Positions 22,601 through 28,348 of a stretch of DNA of 28,348 nucleotides are shown here, piece by piece. How positions within the stretch are numbered: the stretch's first letter is position 1; each line of letters opens with the position of its first letter. The notes under the pieces were generated by a model. That model saw only the letters and a program-made list of their open reading frames with translations, had not been told where the DNA came from and did no database searches. The DNA is from Coprinopsis marcescibilis (Eukaryota > Basidiomycota > Agaricomycetes > Agaricales > Psathyrellaceae): the NCBI GenBank assembly GCA_004369085.1, contig ML210251.1, forward strand, positions 72,021-100,368, written 5' to 3'. Made by a program: the position numbers and the translations under genes.

Positions 22601-23723
22601 AGGTACCAAGGCCGCCGGAACGGACCTCCATTCCAAGACTGCAGCTATTCTCAACATCTCTCGAGACCAGGCCAAGGTGTTCAACTACTCCCGTATCTAC
22701 GGTGCTGGGATGCGACACGCCATCCTTCTCCTCCTCCAATCCAATTCGGCGATGCTCCAAGAAATGGCTCAGAAGCTTGCCGAGAACTTGTACGCGTCAA
22801 CCAAGGGAAAAAATACGCACCGAACGGACATATTCGAGCGCAAGTTCTGGTTCGGTGGAACGGAGAGTTTCTTGTTCAACAAACTAGAGGAGATCGCGTT
22901 ATCCGATAAGCCACAAACGCCCGCACTCGGATGCGGCGTTACCTACGCCCTCTCCAAAGAGTACCTCCCAACCGGTTTTGGTACCGACTACCTTCCATCC
23001 CGTATCAACTGGGTTGTCCAATCATCCGGGGTCGACTACCTTCACCTGCTCATCGTCTCGATGCAATACCTCACCCAGAAGTACAATATCAACGCCCGTT
23101 ACTTGATATCTGTTCACGACGAGCTGCGGTATCTCGTCACAGAAGAGGACAAGTACCGTGCTGCTCTGGCTCTCCAAATTGCCAACCTCTGGACAAGGTG
23201 CATGTTCGCCTATCGACTGGGGATGGACGATCTGCCTCAAGGTGTAGCCTTCTTCTCGGCAGTGGACGTTGACCATGTCCTCCGAAAGGAGGTCTTCATG
23301 CCCTGCACCACGCCATCGCAGCCTACGCCTATCCCCCCTGGAGAGAGCTTGGACATTGAAGGTGTTTTGGAGAAGACAAATGGGGGAACCTTGTTAAAGG
23401 ACGGTTCGCCGATGCCTGAAGTAGATTCCACACCGCTAGTCGGACGTCTGGATGGCTTCGAGGTCCCCGACTGCCTGGTCCATCGCTCGCCTAACGCAGC
23501 GTTCCTTCAAGCGCAGGCAACGACGGACTTCAACGAAATCAAAGCCCTCGCTCAGCAAGTTTACGGCAAGCCATTCGAGGGCGACATATCCGCAGGGAAG
23601 GTCAAGCAGCGCCGACCTTCTGGTGCACCCAAAAGGCAGCTCGGGAGCGGGGACGAATATGACTGGTCCCCCATCGTTGACAAACTCCTCGCCACAGAAG
23701 GCATTAATAACTTATATCAATAA
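19607..23723 (+). CDS. MIP1: Mitochondrial DNA polymerase gamma catalytic subunit
   Basis: Family A polymerase that copies mitochondrial DNA. Two exons, 19607-21280 and 21330-23723, joined in phase 0 across a 49-nt intron with gtaagt donor and a ctaac branch site; 1355 aa, close to fungal Mip1 proteins with a C-terminal extension. The ATG at 19607 starts an Arg/Ser-rich, acid-free leader (MLRSANLAASTSRF) typical of a matrix targeting signal. The 3'-5' proofreading exonuclease has FDVET (D212, E214), VVGHNVSYDRAR (D272) and YCCNDVHVTHEVY (D445). The polymerase part has motif A GADVDSEELWIS (D951), motif B RDQAKVFNYSRIYGAG (from R1003) and motif C VHDEL (H1154, D1155). All catalytic residues are present, so it should be active. 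It is convergent with GET3. Confidence 0.97.
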
Positions 23724-23795
23724 TTTATCGCTTTCGACTTCCCGCATTATTCCACCGAATCCTATTCGGTCTCACTTCTAATATTGTAGAGCTCC

Positions 23796-23801
23796 AATAA
23801 A
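23796..23801 (+). terminator. Polyadenylation signal of the polymerase gamma gene
   Basis: AATAAA 73 bp after the stop codon, within the 138-bp convergent gap before the GET3 stop. The match is exact, but fungi often use looser signals. Confidence 0.45.
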
Positions 23802-23861
23802 ATCGTGTACAACGCCTTGTAATTAAATGTAAATCCAGTGTATCGTGTGTGTAGCATTAAC

Positions 23862-25125
23862 CTATTCTTGAGGGGGAACATATGGTTCCACCAACATCTT
23901 GCTGAATTCCTTGAGCTTTTCGGGACCTCTGACTTCTTCCGTCAATAATGGTAGTCGGATGATATGGAAGAACTCGTCGTAGAGTTCATGGGCTTCGGCC
24001 AGATACTTCTGCTGCATCTTGTGCCTAACACTGCAATGTTCGCAATTCGAAGCTAATAGGGCACGTTTAACTCAACTTGCGACATCCACAGAGAGGTGAA
24101 CTCACATTTCTTTGGGAAGAGAAGCTGGTTGACGACGATATTGTGCGTGTCTATCTCATATGTCGTCAACTCCTGTACGAGACGCTCCGTCTCATAAAGA
24201 GACAAGAACTCGGAGATGCAAACGCAAACGAAAGTCGTCTTCTCTGGGTCCTTGAACTGGGTGTTAACCTCAGTGATGATACCCCTCATGGATTCCAGCT
24301 TGGCAAACATATCCTCCTGCGATCCCGCCTCCCCGCCCATCATGCTGGACATCTGACTGATCATAGGGCCAAACCGGGAGCCCAGCGAGCTCAGCTTACC
24401 CAAAGCCTTCTCTAGAACGGCGGGGAACGACAAGAAACGTAGGGTATGTCCTGTAGGGGCGGTATCGAATACGATGACAGAATACTGCATCGACTTGACG
24501 TGCTTCATGATTTCGGCAAAGCTCATGGCTTCGTCGACACCTGGGATAGCGAATGCAAGGTCTTGCATCATGGAGCCCATCATTCCATTTGAATCGGCTA
24601 CAGCGCGAGGAGATTGAGGATGTATATCGCGAAGAGAACGCATTCACGCACATTGTTCTACCATTTCTTGGATAGCGCTCGTGGGGTCAATCTCCATGGC
24701 ATATAGGTTATCGAATCCGTTGACTTTGGTCGCATCTTTGGAGAATTTCTGGCCAAAAGCGTCGGACAAATTGTGTGCGGGATCCGTTGACTGGAACGGG
24801 GTGCATGTTAGGTACGAACTCGATCATGTCGTTTAGGGGACACGACACTCACAATGAGGAGAACTGATTCTCGATTTTGGGCTAGCTGAATGGCCAAGGA
24901 ACATGAAGTTGTGGTCTTTCCTGGTGAATTGGCCAAACATTAGACCCTATGGCAGCCCACGTCGAATGAATTCACGAACCTACACCACCCTTTCCGCCTG
25001 TGTAACACATCAGCACCACTTTCCCTCGCAACTGGTAGGATCCACATACCGCAAAAGATCCACTTCAGGGACTTCTGGTCCAGGATGTTTTGCAAGGTTG
25101 GGGGGAAAGACTCGGGTTCAGACAT
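23862..25125 (-). CDS. GET3: ATPase GET3, tail-anchored protein targeting factor
   Basis: Cytosolic ATPase that carries tail-anchored membrane proteins to the ER receptor Get1/Get2. Exons: 25050-25125, 24980-24997, 24853-24920, 24652-24790, 24106-24597, 23862-24052; 984 nt, 327 aa, the normal size. The deviant Walker A GGKGGVGKTTT (26-36) is complete. [12 protein letters not shown] holds switch I D57, [11 protein letters not shown] (145 on) is switch II, and CEHC (268-271) is the zinc-binding pair of the dimer. The Met-rich [16 protein letters not shown] region forms part of the client-binding groove. Start chosen because [16 protein letters not shown] leads directly into KWIFCGGKGG. The P-loop is spread over three exons, the middle one only 18 nt. 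Related to bacterial ArsA, but the CxxC and length indicate Get3. Confidence 0.97.
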
Positions 25126-25243
25126 CTTCAAGTAGAGATTGGGCGATGGTGATGGTAATTGCGCAAGGAGACACCTAGAGACACGCGTCCAGGAATTTCG
25201 GAGAGGAAGTTCCGAGATCAACATCATTCTCACTCTTACGACC
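25126..25243. promoter_or_regulatory. Short divergent promoter shared by GET3 and SRP68
   Basis: Only 118 bp separate the two start codons, so the 5' leaders and core promoters must lie in or overlap this interval. No TATA box was seen on either strand. Confidence 0.65.
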
Positions 25244-27330
25244 ATGTCGGCCAAACCGATAATCTCATTCCAAGGTATCTACCACTTGGACTGTCAGACT
25301 TGAGGGAATATAACCTTTTTCTCAAGCTTTGAAGGTCTCTAACGAACACAGGAACGCTTATGGTCTGAGGTACAATGACCACCAACGATATCGGTACGAA
25401 ACATCGTCAATCTCTGGATCGCTGCTGGAACTATGAATAGGAAGCACTGTGCTAACCGCACGCATCGGTTGCGCTCGACGTTGAAGATGACCCACGGAAA
25501 GGGGCGGGATTTCAAGAAGCTCCCCTCGTTGACTAACGATAATATCAAGGATGGACAGTATGTGTTGCTACTTGACAACCCAGGTTTATTCTGAACTTGA
25601 TTAGCCTTCAGTTACTCCTCTTTGAGGCGGAGCGTGCCTGGTCATATTCTCAAGAACTCCTAACCCAATCCCTCTTACCAGCAAACGAAGACAAGGCCAG
25701 TACCCTCCGCCACAGCGCGACTGGACGATTCCGACGTGCAGTCAACTGGTCAACCCAACTTCTTTCACATTGCCAAAGCCTGTACAACGTCGACAGACTG
25801 TCCGCAGAAAACCTTGTCCAAGCAACAGTTTACACTATCATTTTGAACGGTCGTTTCCTCCGATACAGAGACGAGTTTGAAGATGCGTTGAATCAGCTCA
25901 GCGTTGCCCGAAGCCTCCTGGACGATCTCGCTTCTGCTGCAGCCACCAGCCGCGATCAAGCACTTGCAATACTCTTCTCCGATGACATTAGTGCTGAAAT
26001 CCGACACTGCGCTCACGAACTCGGACGTGCCAAGGCATACGACATCGATGGTATCGTCGCTGAATTGGCTCCTCAGAACCGCAGCAACATCGTCGAGAAC
26101 AGCGATGCCCTGATCGCAAAACTCGGCTCGCAAGGTCAAGCTGCTGCGAAGGGAGAGTCGCGCACGAAGCTCAAGGAATTGACTTGGGAGGGAGAACCGG
26201 TCCCGGTCAGAAGTCCAGAACTTGTCGACGTGCTTCTGAAAGTACAAGAAGCAGAAGCGAGGCTTTCAGAGAGCCAAGGCTCTGCTGCTGGTACCAAGGC
26301 ACCTGCCAAGTCCAAGAAGGGGGTTGCAGCTTACGACGCTATCTTGCTCGCTTTGAGCGACGCTGAAGAACTTTCGCGTAAACTATCGGAAGCACAGCAG
26401 GTGAATATTATGGCCATGTTCGGAGCTTGTGCTGTATTAACAAATCGATAGCTTGCGAGCTCTTCCACAGGTGCTTCGAGCAATAACCGCGACATTCATT
26501 TTGTGTATGCCTACATCGTCTACCAACTTCTTCGCTATCGGATACAGCGCGATCTGCTCCTGATTTCGGCACTGCTCGCCTCTCAGCCTGACAAGGCCGC
26601 ACTCAAAGCCTCTTCCAGCTCCAAAGCCGAAGCAGTCGATGCTCGACTCTTCCCCGCCGTCGTTAAACTCTTGGACACGGTCTTGCAGAGTTTCAACCAG
26701 ATGCGTACTTTGAGCACTGTAGATGACAATCCAGATCTCGCAACGGCCGTCGATTCCCGGATATCCTTCACCAAAACCCGCAGGTGCATTTACCTCGCGC
26801 GATGCTACGCCCCACTCAAGAAGTACGCCGAGTCGCTTACCCTTCTCCAACACGGCAACATCCACCTTCGAGAAACTACTTCCTCTCTTTCACTCTCCAC
26901 CAATGATGCCATCACGGCCGCCAACCCCAAGTTTTTCCCTATCAGCGACATCGACCTTAAGGAACTGGAAAATTCTCTATCATCCGATAGTTCTCAGTAC
27001 AAGCGCGATTGGTTTGCCCACAACGGTGGCTCAGTATCCAAGGATCCAAAAGAGTACAAGAAGCCCCTATTCTTTGACATTGCTCTCAACTATGTCGAGC
27101 TTCCTATGGATCGATTATTGGAGCGAGCTGGGAAGGCGCCTGCACTTGTTGCCGCACCTGCACCTGTGCAAGCTAAGCAGCAGACCCAGGTCAAAGGAGA
27201 ACATGCATCCGAGAAGAAAGCCCCTCAGAAGGCCAAAATTGAGGAGACCAGACCTGCAACGCCTCAGCCGGCTGCACAAGGCCGCGCTGGCCTCAGTTCG
27301 TTGCTTGGAGGCTGGTGGGGGAAGAGTTAA
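25244..27330 (+). CDS. SRP68: Signal recognition particle subunit SRP68
   Basis: Subunit of the cytoplasmic SRP that binds 7S RNA and pairs with SRP72 during co-translational targeting to the ER. Exons: 25244-25274, 25327-25393, 25441-25557, 25605-26400, 26452-27330; 1890 nt, 629 aa, the usual length. The start MSAKPIISFQ leads into the conserved N-terminal block NAYGLRYNDHQRYRKHC, then LQLLLFEAERAWSYS of the TPR-like RNA-binding domain. Later the FVYAYIVYQLLRYRIQRDLL helix and the KKYAESLTLL repeat fit the family. The C-terminus has an Ala/Lys/Gln-rich linker and ends SLLGGWWGKS, which I take to be the SRP72-binding tail. The exon 1 acceptor (25326, aag) is the weakest splice site. Confidence 0.95.
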
Positions 27331-27955
27331 AAGCCATTTCGTATATTCTACAAGGAAGGTATCTACCATCGCAACTGGACATGATCAGCAAAAGTACAAC
27401 GTGTATAACGACCTGACGACAATATTTTTACATTCGGATCTATGAGATGATGCTGATGATGATGAAGCGCTCAGAAAGGTTTAGCTGTTTCCACAAGGTG
27501 TGAGACGCGATTGACTTCGCGATGTCTAGGCAGTCGCCAATTCCCTTTGCCACAGACAGTATACCGTATCCCTGAAGTGCATGATGCATATGACGCTTTA
27601 TTGTCTGACATACCAGCCGACACCGTACTTGTTACGGCTTTGGTGTGGTGGGCGCTTAATCAGGTTCCAGCGGCTTTGCTTCAATTGGGGCAGTTTAACC
27701 ATCAGGGACAGAAATCCGGCATCCAACTTGATTACATGGGGTCGCGCATGTTCATAATGACAAATAAAGGGTATACGAAAGCGGTATATTGTAGTCAGAA
27801 TAACGGGGCAAGTATAATGTACTACTAGGGGATGGTATCGAACTGATACCTCGTCCAGCGAACTGACTGAGCAATTCAAACTCAAGTCAGCAAAAAGAAC
27901 AGCTGATGTTAAGAACAAGACACGTACTTCGCTGGAAAATAGTCGGATAGGACTT
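27331..27955. other. Convergent intergenic region between SRP68 and the hydrophobin
   Basis: 625 bp holding both 3' ends. A short gat-rich stretch lies at 27443-27467. An open frame at about 27511-27828 has no ATG at its start and no recognisable family, so it is not called. No RNA gene seen. Confidence 0.5.
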
Positions 27956-28348
27956 TTAAACAGAGGCGTTGATAGGAGTGCAACCGAGAGCGACAACGCC
28001 ATCTATAACACCACCACCGGTGAGCTAAGGAGTGCTTCAAATCAAGTATGCAAGACTTACTGTAGTTGTTGCTGTTGCAGCAGACTTGCTGCGTAGAGCA
28101 AGAGGGTGAAGCACCGGCACCAATGACGTTGACTCCAGTGCAGGTAACACCGACCTGGCCAGTGAACTGGGTGGCATCGATCTCGAGCACACTGAGGAAG
28201 CCGCGGACGGGGGCGCTGAGGTTGTCGGCGCTCTCGAGGGCATTACAGCAGAGGACCTCGCCACCGTTGCATTGTTGGAACTCAGCCTTCGTGTTTCCAC
28301 CAGCGGCGGCAAAGGTGAAGAGGGTGAGGGCGAAGAGGGTGGAAGCAA
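27956..28348 (-). CDS. Class I hydrophobin (5' end outside window)
   Basis: Small secreted, self-assembling cell-wall and surface protein. Exons in the window: 28061-28348 and 27956-28002, with a 58-nt intron (28003-28060, gtaagt donor) one codon before NGVVALGC. The mature part has all eight cysteines in the hydrophobin order: C-x6-CC-x34-C-x13-C-x5-CC-x12-C, ending GCTPINASV. The long gap after the first CC and the spacing to the last C fit class I rather than class II. The visible N-terminus (STLFALTLFTFAAAGG) is the end of a signal peptide; its ATG lies beyond 28348. No sign of decay. Confidence 0.95.

Noticed and set aside
23724..23861. Shared bidirectional terminator hairpin between the polymerase and GET3
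   Set aside because: No stem-loop was seen; eukaryotic 3' ends rely on poly(A) signals.
27511..27828. Open frame between SRP68 and the hydrophobin
   Set aside because: It begins with TTG rather than ATG, has no recognisable domain and lies in the convergent 3' region.
1..28348. tRNA, rRNA or CRISPR features
   Set aside because: No cloverleaf, rRNA-like or regularly spaced repeat sequence was noticed. A tRNAscan run would settle it for tRNAs.

Overview
The window looks like nuclear DNA of a mushroom-forming basidiomycete (Agaricomycetes, probably Agaricales). The evidence is introns of about 47-61 nt with GT..AG ends, a class I hydrophobin at the right edge, and giant helicase-TPR genes of a kind I know as expanded in Agaricomycetes. 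No tRNA, rRNA or CRISPR array was seen. All gene models were spliced by hand. Reading frame, splice sites and comparison between the paralogues agree for almost every junction.

The left two thirds (1-19012) is a head-to-tail array on the minus strand of three paralogous giant genes, called A, B and C here. Gene A (19012 to 10687, 33 exons, about 2200 codons) is complete. Its order is an N-terminal helical region, a small domain that reads like a RelE/ParE fold, a UvrD/Rep-type SF1 helicase core, TPR-like repeats, and a long C-terminal region. Gene B (9827 to 4586, 27 exons, 1270 codons) keeps frame through the helicase and first TPR-like repeats, then ends after a frameshift and loses the last third. 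Gene C starts at 888 and leaves the window on the left. A and B match exon for exon, including several microexons. They differ by four introns whose presence or absence leaves the summed exon length unchanged. A copy of the last exon of an A-type gene (1340-1525) sits just before C, so B was probably once full length and lost its 3' part to the gene-poor tract at about 1530-4250. The promoters of B and C are near-copies of each other, each with a TATA box 64-70 bp before the ATG. The B copy has a 379-bp insert flanked by an 11-bp direct repeat.

The right third (19607-28348) holds ordinary housekeeping genes. These are mitochondrial DNA polymerase gamma (plus strand, two exons, 1355 aa), GET3, the ATPase for tail-anchored protein targeting (minus, six exons, 327 aa, convergent with the polymerase), SRP68 of the signal recognition particle (plus, five exons, 629 aa), and a partial class I hydrophobin (minus). 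GET3 and SRP68 are divergent with only 118 bp between start codons, so two ER-targeting routes share one short promoter interval.

The most interesting part is the A-B-C array: a toxin-like fold, an SF1 helicase and TPR-like repeats in one polypeptide, tandemly duplicated, with mosaic promoters and partial decay. That pattern resembles rapidly evolving conflict or defence genes, but this role is inference.
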